Below, one piece after another: positions 7,925-15,750 of a stretch of 24,348 nt of DNA. The stretch covers positions 1 to 24,348 of the forward strand of contig JAZSRA010000041.1 of the NCBI GenBank assembly GCA_045538195.1. The letters run 5' to 3'. The position numbers and the translations under genes were made by a program. Each line of letters opens with the position of its first letter. The stretch's first letter is position 1. The notes below the pieces were generated by a model. That model saw nothing but the letters and a program-made list of their open reading frames with translations. It was not told the DNA's origin and searched no databases. This stretch comes from SVTX01 sp045538195. Its GTDB lineage: Bacteria; Bacillota; Clostridia; Oscillospirales; CAG-272.

Positions 7925-8548
7925 ATGAAAGCATACATATTTACGGGTGGTGAAATATATCACCAATATATAGAGGAACGCCCCGAGGAGGGCGATCTCG
8001 TGATCTCCGCCGACGCGGGATACAAAAACGCCAATCTTATGGGTGCGCATACCAATATTCTCATAGGAGACTTCGATTCCCTCGGTCAGATCCCCGAGGA
8101 CGTTGACGAGGTGTTACAAGTTCCCACCGAAAAAGACCTGACCGATACCCAGATCGCGGTGGAGACCGCCATAGAAAAGGGAGCAGACGAGATAATCATA
8201 GTCGGAAGCACTTCGGGCAGATTTGACCATGCGCTCTCAACTTTGGCGATCCTTGAAAAGTATCACGAAAAGAAAATTTCAATCTATATCGTCAACGGGC
8301 AGAACCGCGTCAGATATATAAAAAACAGCGGATTTATAGTGATTCGCAGTCAGTATAAGTATTTTTCGCTGATCGCCGCCGACGAAAAGGTCAAGGGCGT
8401 CAGCATTGAGGGCGCAAAGTATCCCTTGGTCAATAAGACCTTGACGAGAGACCATCAGTTTGCGGTCTCGAATGAGATAGTTAAAAACGCGGCGCTCATT
8501 ACCGTGAAAAAGGGCGGAGTTTTTATAATCGAGTCGAGAGACCTTTGA
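7925..8548 (+). CDS. thiN: Thiamine pyrophosphokinase
   Basis: A 207-residue enzyme that converts thiamine and ATP to thiamine diphosphate. The catalytic domain shows SADAG (28-32), GDFDS (48-52), EKDLTDT (69-75) and GRFDH (98-102), all characteristic of the family; the C-terminal part is the thiamine-binding beta domain. The ATG follows GGGAG (7915-7919). Its place after rsgA and before spoVM matches the order known from Bacillus (yloS region). Confidence 0.94.
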   Translation: MKAYIFTGGEIYHQYIEERPEEGDLVISADAGYKNANLMGAHTNILIGDFDSLGQIPEDVDEVLQVPTEKDLTDTQIAVETAIEKGADEIIIVGSTSGRFDHALSTLAILEKYHEKKISIYIVNGQNRVRYIKNSGFIVIRSQYKYFSLIAADEKVKGVSIEGAKYPLVNKTLTRDHQFAVSNEIVKNAALITVKKGGVFIIESRDL

Positions 8549-8575
8549 TTTTTCGGACGGATGAGAGATTTTCGG

Positions 8576-8583
8576 CATATAAT
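8576..8583 (+). promoter_or_regulatory. Possible -10 element in front of spoVM
   Basis: CATATAAT lies 33 bases before the spoVM start. It contains a perfect TATAAT and also differs by one base from the sigma-E type -10 sequence CATACAAT. No convincing -35 box of either class is visible at the right spacing, so the call is weak. A mother-cell (sigma-E) promoter would fit the known timing of spoVM. Confidence 0.3.
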
Positions 8584-8615
8584 GTTGTTGAAAGCATTAT
8601 CTGGAGGTAATTTTT

Positions 8616-8705
8616 ATGAAAATAGTTCTCGTTCGTTCACCGTCGTTTCTTTCTCCGGTTTTGAGAAGAATTTTTGGGATAAAAACCGAGAAAAGAAAAA
8701 GATAA
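8616..8705 (+). CDS. spoVM: Stage V sporulation protein M (SpoVM), 29 residues
   Basis: A small frame that size-limited gene calling misses. The protein begins MKIVLVRSPSFLSPVLRR and ends in a basic tail. SpoVM is an amphipathic helix in the mother cell that recognises the curved outer forespore membrane and anchors the SpoIVA coat base. Compared with the 26-residue Bacillus protein, it keeps the MK start, Pro9 (needed there for normal curvature-specific localisation), Phe11-Leu12 and a hydrophobic/basic pattern. GGAGG at 8602-8606 is correctly spaced. Position directly after thiN is the position of spoVM in Bacillus. This combination of size, sequence and place makes the call strong; it implies the organism forms, or recently formed, endospores. 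Confidence 0.88.
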   Translation: MKIVLVRSPSFLSPVLRRIFGIKTEKRKR

Positions 8706-8771
8706 ACCACATCATCAAGATATAAAGAACGGCTACAACAAAAACTATCCTTATTAAAATTTTTTGAAGTT

Positions 8772-8825
8772 CTTAGAAACTTTTTTCCAAAAAGTTTCTA
8801 AGCCGTCGGAGACAAGCCGTTGGAG
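8772..8825 (+). repeat. Hairpin repeat that supplies the ygiQ-like gene's ribosome site
   Basis: A 14-bp perfect stem (8772-8785 with 8789-8802, 3-base loop) is followed by CCGTCGGAGAC and the near copy CCGTTGGAGACG. The second GGAG (8822-8825) is seven bases from the ATG at 8833. The same tail, CCGCCGGAGGC, follows the hairpin at 5865-5890. The element therefore belongs to the dispersed repeat family and may have brought the ribosome site with it. Confidence 0.6.
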
Positions 8826-8832
8826 ACGAAAA

Positions 8833-10842
8833 ATGAAAGAAAAAATGTTTTTCCCCGTAACGAGGGAGGAAATGAAAGAAAGAGGCTGGGAAGAGCCTGA
8901 TTTTGTATACGTTTGCGGTGACGCCTACGTCGAACACCCGTCCTTTGGCGCGACTATTATCTGCCGTGTCCTTGAGGACAAGGGATTCAGAGTGGCGTTT
9001 CTCGCTCAGCCCGACTACAAGAGCTGTGACGATTTCAAGCGTTTCGGTCGTCCGAGGCTTGGATTCCTCGTCAGTGCGGGAAATATCGACTCTATGGTCG
9101 CGCACTACACGGCGGCAAAAAAGAAACGCACTTACGACTATTATTCGGCGGGCGGTAAGATGGGAAAGCGTCCCGACCGTGCAACGATAGTCTATTCCAA
9201 CCGCATCCGCGAGGCGTATGGCGACGTGCCGATAATTCTGGGCGGTCTTGAAGCCTCCTTGCGCCGATTTGCCCACTACGATTATTGGGACGATAAGGTT
9301 CGCCGTTCAGTGCTGGTGGATAGCCGCGCCGACATACTGACCTACGGTATGGGTGAGAAGATCCTCGTCCGTATCGCCGAGCTTCTTGATCGCGGCGTGC
9401 CGATAAAAAAGATTCGCGACGTAAGAGGTACGGTCTATCTTGCGAAGCCCGAGGATAAGGTCAATTATCCCGTGGCGGCGACCTTTGATTACGACGATCT
9501 GAAAACAGACAAAAGAAAGTATGCCGAGGCGTTCGGCGTGCAGTATAAAAATCAAGATTCTATTAACGGCAAAGCGATCTGTGAAATATACGACGGCAAG
9601 ATGCTGGTTCAGAATCCGCCCATGCCGCCTCTCGAGCGTGAGGAGCTTGACCACGTTTACAGTCTGCCTTATATGCGTGCGTATCACCCGATGTACGAAG
9701 CCGAGGGCGGCGTGCCTGCAATAGAGGAGGTCAAATTTTCTCTGACTCACAACCGCGGCTGCTTTGGAGCCTGCAATTTCTGCGCTCTGGCGTTCCACCA
9801 AGGCAGAACGGTGCGTTCAAGAAGTATTCAGAGTGTCGTAGAGGAAGCCAAGATCATCGCCGAAATGCCCGATTTCAAGGGTTACATACACGACGTAGGC
9901 GGTCCCACGGCGAATTTCCGCTATCCGTCCTGCGACAAGCAACTTGAAAGCGGAGTCTGCCCTAACCGCAAGTGCCTCGCTCCCACTCCCTGCAAAAATT
10001 TGAAGGTAGACCATACCGAATATATCAAGCTGATCGAGGAGATCGAAAGGATACCGAAGGTCAAGAAGGTGTTCGTCCGTTCGGGTATTCGCTTTGATTA
10101 TCTGATGTGCGACAAGGACGACAGCTTTTTCCGCAAGCTCGTCCGCGACAACGTGTCGGGTCAGCTTAAAGTTGCCCCCGAGCATTGCTCGTCGCCCGTG
10201 CTGAGATGTATGGGCAAACCCGATTTCAACGTCTATCAGGGATTTAGAAAGAGGTTCTTTGATATTACAAATGAGATCGGCAAGGAGCAGTATCTCGTTC
10301 CGTACCTTATGTCAAGCCACCCCGGCTCGACGCTCAACGACGCTATCGAGCTGGCACTTTGTCTCAAACGCGACCACTATGCTCCCGAGCAGGTGCAGGA
10401 TTACTATCCTACTCCCGGTACTGCGTCCACGGTTATGTATTACACAGGAATAAATCCTCTTGATATGAAGCCCGTCTACGTGGCAACCGACTATCACGAA
10501 AAGCAGCTTCAACGCGCGCTTTTGCAGTATAACAGACCGCAAAATGCCGATCTTGTGCGCGAGGCACTGACACGCGCGGGCAGGGAAGACCTTATCGGCT
10601 ATGGCGAGGAGTGCCTTGTGCGTCCCGCGGGCGGAAAACCGCAGAATTTCGGCAAGACTTCATCGAAGGGATCGAGCAAACCAAAGCCCGACGGACGAAA
10701 GACAAATTCGGCACAAAAATCAACTCAAAAGGCAAAAATTAGCGCAAAAAACGCTCAGCCGTCCGATAAAAAGTCCTCAAAACCCACCTATAAAGCAGGC
10801 TGGGCAAAGCCGAAGGCTAAAAAAGGCGGTAAGAAGAAATAA
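8833..10842 (+). CDS. YgiQ-family radical SAM protein
   Basis: A 669-residue protein of the YgiQ (UPF0313) family: an N-terminal domain with VCGDAYVEHPSFG, then a radical SAM core with CFGACNFC (cysteines 310, 314 and 317) and a C-terminal YgiQ-type domain (PGTASTVMYYTGINPL region). The reaction is unknown. The frame is open back to 8764, but that stretch reads through a hairpin repeat. ATG 8833 has GGAG at 8822-8825 and gives MKEKMFFPVTREEMKERGW, where relatives start. The last 60-70 residues are a lysine-, serine- and proline-rich tail of low complexity, probably disordered and possibly RNA-binding. A terminator follows. Confidence 0.92.
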   Translation: MKEKMFFPVTREEMKERGWEEPDFVYVCGDAYVEHPSFGATIICRVLEDKGFRVAFLAQPDYKSCDDFKRFGRPRLGFLVSAGNIDSMVAHYTAAKKKRTYDYYSAGGKMGKRPDRATIVYSNRIREAYGDVPIILGGLEASLRRFAHYDYWDDKVRRSVLVDSRADILTYGMGEKILVRIAELLDRGVPIKKIRDVRGTVYLAKPEDKVNYPVAATFDYDDLKTDKRKYAEAFGVQYKNQDSINGKAICEIYDGKMLVQNPPMPPLEREELDHVYSLPYMRAYHPMYEAEGGVPAIEEVKFSLTHNRGCFGACNFCALAFHQGRTVRSRSIQSVVEEAKIIAEMPDFKGYIHDVGGPTANFRYPSCDKQLESGVCPNRKCLAPTPCKNLKVDHTEYIKLIEEIERIPKVKKVFVRSGIRFDYLMCDKDDSFFRKLVRDNVSGQLKVAPEHCSSPVLRCMGKPDFNVYQGFRKRFFDITNEIGKEQYLVPYLMSSHPGSTLNDAIELALCLKRDHYAPEQVQDYYPTPGTASTVMYYTGINPLDMKPVYVATDYHEKQLQRALLQYNRPQNADLVREALTRAGREDLIGYGEECLVRPAGGKPQNFGKTSSKGSSKPKPDGRKTNSAQKSTQKAKISAKNAQPSDKKSSKPTYKAGWAKPKAKKGGKKK

Positions 10843-10849
10843 TAAAGAC

Positions 10850-10885
10850 AAAAGCAGTTGAGCTTAAAAGTTCAACTGCTTTTTA
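10850..10885 (+). terminator. Rho-independent terminator after the YgiQ-like gene
   Basis: AAAAGCAGTTGA (10850-10861) pairs perfectly with TCAACTGCTTTT (10872-10883) over 12 bp, and the stem runs into a T-rich tail. It starts eight bases after the stop codon. Confidence 0.9.
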
Positions 10886-10928
10886 TGTAAAAGCTTTTAA
10901 ATTGCAATTTATCTATGGTTTTAATACT

Positions 10929-11409
10929 AACTTTTCTTGTCATCAGCGACAAGAAAAGTTACAAAAGAAACGCCGCACGGGTGTAGGGGTGAGTTCTAAA
11001 AATCCGCCAAAGGCGACAGAACACACAAATCAAAGGCGGATTTTTTGAACATCCCCTCCCCCGTGTCCCCCAACCCCGAAGGGTTAATATAGGGGAGTAC
11101 GGCTTACAACCATATAAAACTTTTAGCCTCAACGAGGCTTTCCCTTCGGGAAAGGTCGCTTACGCGACAAAGCTTTTAGTTTTAATAAGATCACGGCTAC
11201 AAATCGAAAATAAAAGAAGGATTTCACTTCTTTAAAATCAATAAACCCATTTCGTCGGCATAGCCGACAGAAGAGAGGGGTACATAGGGAAGAGAGGATG
11301 TCGCAGGGCGAGAAAATGCGGCATGTTCGCTTTTTCTCGAACAAGACCCTCTTTCACCTATGCGGCGTTTCTTTGGTTCGTTTCTTGCCGACGCGGGCAA
11401 GAAATGAAC
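10929..11409 (+). repeat. About 480-bp non-coding element with hairpin inverted-repeat ends
   Basis: No gene is visible between 10886 and 11491. The left end is a 13-bp perfect hairpin (10929-10941 with 10948-10960) followed by CAAAAGAAACGCCGCACGGG. The right end, read on the other strand, is a 14-bp hairpin with one G-T pair (11376-11389 with 11396-11409) followed by CAAAGAAACGCCGCATAGG. The ends thus form an imperfect inverted repeat. Inside are an 11-bp dyad, AAAAATCCGCC (10998-11008) with GGCGGATTTTT (11035-11045), and small hairpins near 11139-11155 and 11256-11270. Architecture and core sequence match the gap at 5537-5980. It resembles a miniature inverted-repeat element; no transposase is encoded. 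Confidence 0.65.
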
Positions 11410-11451
11410 ATAAATAAAACACATAGATAAATCAATATTTAAACAAAAGAA

Positions 11452-11482
11452 AAAAGGAAAACCCTTTTTTGGTTTTCCTTGT
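11452..11482 (-). terminator. Rho-independent terminator of spoVG
   Basis: AAGGAAAACC (11456-11465) pairs with GGTTTTCCTT (11473-11482). Read on the minus strand, the stem is followed by a T-rich run (TTTTCTTTTG). It begins 10 bases after the spoVG stop. Confidence 0.85.
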
Positions 11483-11491
11483 TCCTGATTA

Positions 11492-11794
11492 TCAAACCTC
11501 GGCAGGCTCTTCGGCGGAATGAATAAAGTCCTCCGCGTGGGTAAGCGCTTCCTCGTAAGCCGCGAGAACAGACTGCTCAAGTTGACTTCTGAACTGAGAG
11601 TTGATAGGATGTACGATGTCGCGATAGGTATCGTCGGGATTCTTTCTGCTGGGCATCACGATGAAAAACTTCTCACGTGCGTTTATTACCTTGATGTCGT
11701 GAACTGCCAGCTGACCGTCAAAGGTTACCGAAACGATAGCCTTCATAGGACCTTCTTCAAAAAGCTTTCTTATTTTAATGTCTGTGATCTGCAT
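11492..11794 (-). CDS. spoVG: SpoVG, RNA/DNA-binding regulator of septation and sporulation
   Basis: A 100-residue protein; family members are about 85-100 long. It begins MQITDIKIRKL and contains the family's FIVMPSRK, RDIVHPIN and FRSQLEQSVLAAYEEA blocks. SpoVG is a small nucleic acid-binding regulator that affects asymmetric septation, sporulation and, in other Bacillota, capsule and virulence genes. On the minus strand GGAGG lies eight bases before the ATG. It is a single-gene unit, with its own promoter (11836-11865) and terminator (11452-11482), divergent from murC. Confidence 0.96.
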   Translation of the reverse strand: MQITDIKIRKLFEEGPMKAIVSVTFDGQLAVHDIKVINAREKFFIVMPSRKNPDDTYRDIVHPINSQFRSQLEQSVLAAYEEALTHAEDFIHSAEEPAEV

Positions 11795-11835
11795 TGTGTT
11801 AGACCTCCGTTGTTTTTTATACTTTCTACAATAAC

Positions 11836-11865
11836 ATTATAATTGCCTTGTGTGACGGCTGTTAA
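11836..11865 (-). promoter_or_regulatory. Promoter of spoVG
   Basis: On the minus strand TTAACA (plus 11860-11865) is followed after 18 bases by a perfect TATAAT (plus 11836-11841). This predicts a leader of roughly 35 bases. In Bacillus spoVG is sigma-H dependent; this site looks like the vegetative type. Confidence 0.6.
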
Positions 11866-11925
11866 ACTGTAAAAGTGTTTTTTCTGTGAAGAAAGGTATT
11901 TTTTTCAAGTATTTTTTTGTTTATT

Positions 11926-11955
11926 TTGTCAAAATCGGTAATTAATAAATACAGT
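11926..11955 (+). promoter_or_regulatory. Candidate promoter of murC
   Basis: TTGTCA (11926-11931) and TACAGT (11950-11955), spaced by 18 bases, lie just upstream of the murC ribosome site. The -10 match is moderate. Confidence 0.4.
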
Positions 11956-11976
11956 TATCTTTTAAGGAGTTAATTT

Positions 11977-13395
11977 ATGGCAACACCCAATACGCATCTC
12001 GGAGCCGAGAGAATACGCGAAATAATGTCGTCAAACTCGGATAAGGTCATATTTTTTCTCGGAGCAGGGGGAATAATGATGTCCTCGCTGGCTTTGCTTA
12101 CGGGTAGAGCTGGATTTTCCGTCAAAGGCTCTGACAGAACAAGGTCTGCGCTGACAGATAAGCTTGAGGCGGCAGGAATTGAAATGTTCTATTCTCACGC
12201 TGATGATAATCTCGGAGACAATTGCGGCGTGCTGGTCTATACCGTGGCGGTTTCACCCGACACCCCCGAGTACGCAAGAGCGCAGAGAGAGGGAATACAC
12301 TGTATCTCCCGCGCCGACTATCTTGGTTACGTAATGACCGAGTACAAGAACCGTGTGGGCGTTGCGGGAATGCACGGAAAGAGCAGTTGCACCTCTATGC
12401 TTGCGCAGATCTTTCTCGACGCGGCAGAGAGGGGAGAATCAAGCGACCCTACTATCGTGTCGGGCGCTACCTACTCTCCTATGGGCGGTGCGTATTATCT
12501 TGGCGAGCATGACAATTTCATTTTCGAGGCATGCGAATATATGGACAGCTTTCTTGATTTCAACCCCACAGTTGCCGTCTTGCTAAACGAGGAGATCGAA
12601 CACGTGGATTATTTCAAGAGCATTGAGCAGATACGCGATTCCTTTACACGGTATGCTTCCCTCGTGGGCAAGGACGGAATCGTGGTCTATAATATCGACG
12701 ATCCCGACACGGTAATTTCCGCGGAGAGGGTCGAGGCGGCGAAGATAAGCTTCGGCCTCTCCGAGACGGCGCTTGTTCGAGCTGCCAATATCGATCTTGA
12801 CTCATATCCGATAGAATTTGATATTGAGATCGAAGGCGAGCATTTTGCCCATATCGCTCTGCCGTCATTTGGAAAGCACAGCGTTTACAACGCCTTGGCG
12901 GCAACCGCCGCAAGCCTTGCGTGCGGTCTTTCGGGTGAGACGATCACTAAGGGCCTTGCCGATTTCAAGGGCGCAGGCCGAAGAATGGAATATAAGGGCA
13001 GAGTAAACGACGCGTTGATCTATGACGATTACGGTCACCATCCCACCGAGGTATCGGCAACTCTCGCAGGTGCGAAAAAGGTCTGTGGAGGTAGACTTAT
13101 CTGCGTGTTCCAGCCTCATACGTATAGCCGCACCGCCGCCCTTGCAGGACAGTTTACGGACGCCTTTGCCGATGCAGATAGGGTCATTTTGACCGACATC
13201 TACGCTGCAAGGGAGGAGAATATATACGGTATCTCGTCGGAAAAGCTTGCCGTCACTATTGGCGATAAAGCAATTTACGGTGGTGATCTCGATTCCATCG
13301 CCGAAATAATTAAAAAGACCGCTCGTAAAGACGATATGGTGATCGTCATGGGTGCGGGAGATATTTTCAAGGTGTTTCCCAAATTAGGCTTGTAA
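11977..13395 (+). CDS. murC: UDP-N-acetylmuramate--L-alanine ligase
   Basis: A 472-residue Mur ligase that adds L-alanine to UDP-MurNAc in the cytoplasm, the first peptide step of peptidoglycan synthesis. The N-terminal nucleotide-sugar binding loop is FLGAGGIMMSSLA (27-39). The ATP loop is GMHGKSSCTS (131-140), with Ser after the Lys instead of the more usual Thr. DDYGHHPTEV and FQPHTYSRT, found in MurC-type ligases, place it as MurC rather than MurD/E/F. The start follows AAGGAG (11965-11970 region). It is divergent from spoVG and convergent with the topoisomerase gene; murD lies 2.3 kb further on. Confidence 0.94.
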   Translation: MATPNTHLGAERIREIMSSNSDKVIFFLGAGGIMMSSLALLTGRAGFSVKGSDRTRSALTDKLEAAGIEMFYSHADDNLGDNCGVLVYTVAVSPDTPEYARAQREGIHCISRADYLGYVMTEYKNRVGVAGMHGKSSCTSMLAQIFLDAAERGESSDPTIVSGATYSPMGGAYYLGEHDNFIFEACEYMDSFLDFNPTVAVLLNEEIEHVDYFKSIEQIRDSFTRYASLVGKDGIVVYNIDDPDTVISAERVEAAKISFGLSETALVRAANIDLDSYPIEFDIEIEGEHFAHIALPSFGKHSVYNALAATAASLACGLSGETITKGLADFKGAGRRMEYKGRVNDALIYDDYGHHPTEVSATLAGAKKVCGGRLICVFQPHTYSRTAALAGQFTDAFADADRVILTDIYAAREENIYGISSEKLAVTIGDKAIYGGDLDSIAEIIKKTARKDDMVIVMGAGDIFKVFPKLGL

Positions 13396-13422
13396 GAATT
13401 GAAAATCAAATGTAAATTGTAT

Positions 13423-13472
13423 AAAAATGCTTGGACTTTGACTCTTACGGGACTCAAAATCCAAGCATTTTT
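13423..13472. terminator. Bidirectional terminator between murC and the topoisomerase B gene
   Basis: AAAAATGCTTGGA (13423-13435) pairs perfectly with TCCAAGCATTTTT (13460-13472), and the interior adds further pairs. A/T runs on both sides allow termination of both convergent transcripts. Confidence 0.9.
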
Positions 13473-13523
13473 GTTAAATATATTATCCAAGATTTTTTTG
13501 TTCAAATTTTGATTTATCGCGAT

Positions 13524-15539
13524 TTACGTGTCAATATCCTTCATATACTCGCGTCCGTGGGCGGCGATAAACGCCTTTCTTGCGGGCAGATTGTCGCCAA
13601 GGAGGGTGTCAAAGATACGGTATGTCTCGTCCTGATCCGCAGGCACTACGGCAATAAGACGGCGAGTTGCGGGATTCATGGTCGTTTCCCACATCATGTC
13701 GGCGTCGTTCTCACCAAGACCCTTTGAACGCTGAAGCGTGTATTTCTTGTTGCCCAATTCCTTGAGAATATCTGCCTTTTCAAATTCGTCGAAGGCGAAA
13801 TAGGTCTTATCCTTTGTGGTTATCTCAAAAAGGGGAGTTTCGGCGATAAATACTCGCTTTTCCTTTAAGAGCGTGGGAAGCAGACGGTAGAACATGGTCA
13901 AAAGCAGGGTTCTGATCTGAAATCCGTCCTCGTCAGCATCTGTACAAATGATTATCTTTGACCAACGGAGAGAATCAAGGTCAAAGGGAAGAATGTCACC
14001 CTTTTTCTTGCTCTCGATCTCAACGCCGCAACCGATGACCTTCAATAGATCTGTGATGATCTCGCTCTTGAAAATTCTGTCGTAGTCGGCTTTCAGACAG
14101 TTTAGCGTTTTACCTCTGATAGGGATTATCGCCTGAAATTCGGAATCTCGTCCCATTTTACAAGAACCCAAAGCCGAGTCACCCTCAACGATGTAAAGCT
14201 CGCGGAGTGTTGGGTCCTTGGATCGGCAGTTGACGAATTTTTCGACGCGGTTTGCGATGTCGATAGTACCCGTCAGCTTCTTTTTGACGTTCAGTCTTTC
14301 CTTTTCGGCAGACTCGCGGCTTCGCTTATTCACAAGCACCTGACCCGCTATCTTGTCCGCCTCCATAGGATGCTCGATGAAGTATATCTCCAAATTTGTG
14401 CGGAGAAAATCGTTCATCGCCTCGTAAATGAAGGTGTTGGTGATAGCCTTTTTGGTCTGGTTTTCGTATGAGGTCATAGTCGAGAAGCTGTTGCTTACCA
14501 GTACAAGGCAGTCCTCGACGTCGGCAAAAGTGATATTGGACTCGTTCTTGGTATATTTTCCCGATGATTTAAGATATTTATCGATGGCAAACGTAAACGC
14601 CTTTCTCACCGCCTTGTCGGGCGAACCGCCGTGTTCCAAAAAGCTGGAGTTGTGATAATATTCGAGACGGTTCGTGGTGTTGGAGATGCAGAATGAGATG
14701 TCAGCTTTTAGCTTATACTCGTCCTTATCGTCGCGGTCTCGTCCCTGAGTTTCAAGGTGCCAGATCACAGGCTCGGTCTGGGCGCTCTCTCCCACGATCT
14801 CCTTGATGTAGTCGGAAATTCCGTTCTTATAAAGGTATTTTTCCTCAATCTTCTCGCCGTCGGAGTTGACGTACTGAAAGAGGAACGAAATGCCCGCGTT
14901 GACCACCGCCTGACGGTGAAGTATCTCCTTAATGCGCTCGGGAGTGATATTTATGTCGGTAAAGACCTCGGAGTCGGGACGCCAGTGAATGACGGTACCC
15001 GTTCTTTTTTCTTTTTTGTCAAGCTCTCTTTCTTCAAGCTGACCCGTAACAGGCTCACCCTTTTTGAAAGCTATGTGGCGCTCGAATTTTCCGTCGTAGG
15101 AATAGACGTTCATAAACTCGGAGGAATACTGGGTCGCGCAAGCGCCGAGACCGTTAAGTCCGAGAGAGTATTCGTAAGCCGACGCGCCGTTGTTATTATC
15201 GTATTTACCGCCCGCGTAAAGCTCGCAGTAAATAAGATCCCAGTTCCATCTCTGCTCCTTTTCGTTGTAGCCGAGGGGAACACCGCGTCCGTGGTCGTCG
15301 ACCGTGATACTCTTGTCGGGGTGGAGGATAGTGAGGATCTCGTTGCCGTGACCCTCTCTCGCCTCGTCTACAGAGTTGGAAAGTATTTCGAAATATGAAT
15401 GCTCGCAGCCCTCAAGTCCGTCCGAGCCGAATATGACCGCGGGACGCTTACGCACACGGTCAGCGCCCTTCAGGGCGCGAATGCTCTGGTCATTATAGTG
15501 TTGGGATGCTGATTTGCTCTTTTGGGTGTCTTGTGCCAT
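13524..15539 (-). CDS. Type IIA DNA topoisomerase, B subunit (ParE/GyrB-like)
   Basis: A 671-residue ATPase/toprim subunit. The GHKL ATPase shows EILSNSVDEA (about 51-60), DDHGRG (81-86) and GLNGLGA (127-133); QTK (about 362-364) is the ATP-sensing loop. The toprim domain shows VEGDSA (about 452-457), PIRGKTLN and TDADEDG (about 534-540), and near the C-terminus QRSKGLGEND, where GyrB has QRYKGLGEM. The length fits ParE or the short GyrB form. The motifs are divergent from housekeeping GyrB, so it is probably the second (topoisomerase IV-like) enzyme common in Clostridia. Its A-subunit partner usually follows it, but here murC converges instead. AAAGGA lies 10 bases before the ATG. Confidence 0.9.
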   Translation of the reverse strand: MAQDTQKSKSASQHYNDQSIRALKGADRVRKRPAVIFGSDGLEGCEHSYFEILSNSVDEAREGHGNEILTILHPDKSITVDDHGRGVPLGYNEKEQRWNWDLIYCELYAGGKYDNNNGASAYEYSLGLNGLGACATQYSSEFMNVYSYDGKFERHIAFKKGEPVTGQLEERELDKKEKRTGTVIHWRPDSEVFTDINITPERIKEILHRQAVVNAGISFLFQYVNSDGEKIEEKYLYKNGISDYIKEIVGESAQTEPVIWHLETQGRDRDDKDEYKLKADISFCISNTTNRLEYYHNSSFLEHGGSPDKAVRKAFTFAIDKYLKSSGKYTKNESNITFADVEDCLVLVSNSFSTMTSYENQTKKAITNTFIYEAMNDFLRTNLEIYFIEHPMEADKIAGQVLVNKRSRESAEKERLNVKKKLTGTIDIANRVEKFVNCRSKDPTLRELYIVEGDSALGSCKMGRDSEFQAIIPIRGKTLNCLKADYDRIFKSEIITDLLKVIGCGVEIESKKKGDILPFDLDSLRWSKIIICTDADEDGFQIRTLLLTMFYRLLPTLLKEKRVFIAETPLFEITTKDKTYFAFDEFEKADILKELGNKKYTLQRSKGLGENDADMMWETTMNPATRRLIAVVPADQDETYRIFDTLLGDNLPARKAFIAAHGREYMKDIDT

Positions 15540-15588
15540 TTAAGGTGCGTCCTTTCAAATGTAATAAAAACACAATAATTCATTTTAT

Positions 15589-15617
15589 ATTATATCATAT
15601 AATTTTGGTTTTGAAAA
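15589..15617 (-). promoter_or_regulatory. Candidate promoter of the topoisomerase B gene
   Basis: On the minus strand TTTTCA (plus 15612-15617), a 17-base spacer and a perfect TATAAT (plus 15589-15594). The -35 is weak. The gap between the two divergent genes is extremely AT-rich. Confidence 0.4.
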
Positions 15618-15689
15618 GTGGCAATTTTGACGAATTTGTCGTTTTTTGTGTTTGTTTACAAAAAATTTTAGAATTTGTGCTATTTTGTC

Positions 15690-15718
15690 TTGAAACTTTA
15701 TAATAAATATTATATAAT
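15690..15718 (+). promoter_or_regulatory. Promoter of murD
   Basis: TTGAAA (15690-15695), a 17-base spacer and a perfect TATAAT (15713-15718), 33 bases before the chosen murD start. This is a strong vegetative-type promoter. Confidence 0.75.
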
Positions 15719-15750
15719 TAGAATAGCGCATTATGTGCTTGGAGGTCATT

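Noticed and set aside
8616..8705. Toxin-like or leader peptide reading of the small frame after thiN
   Set aside because: Sequence, length and gene position agree with SpoVM much better than with a type I toxin or attenuator peptide.
8764..8832. Longer N-terminus of the YgiQ-like protein
   Set aside because: These codons read through the hairpin repeat; family members begin at the residues encoded from 8833, and GGAG is correctly placed for it.
14757..15398. 213-codon plus-strand frame opposite the topoisomerase gene
   Set aside because: It is the antisense shadow of conserved GHKL ATPase motifs on the minus strand and has no family features or ribosome site.
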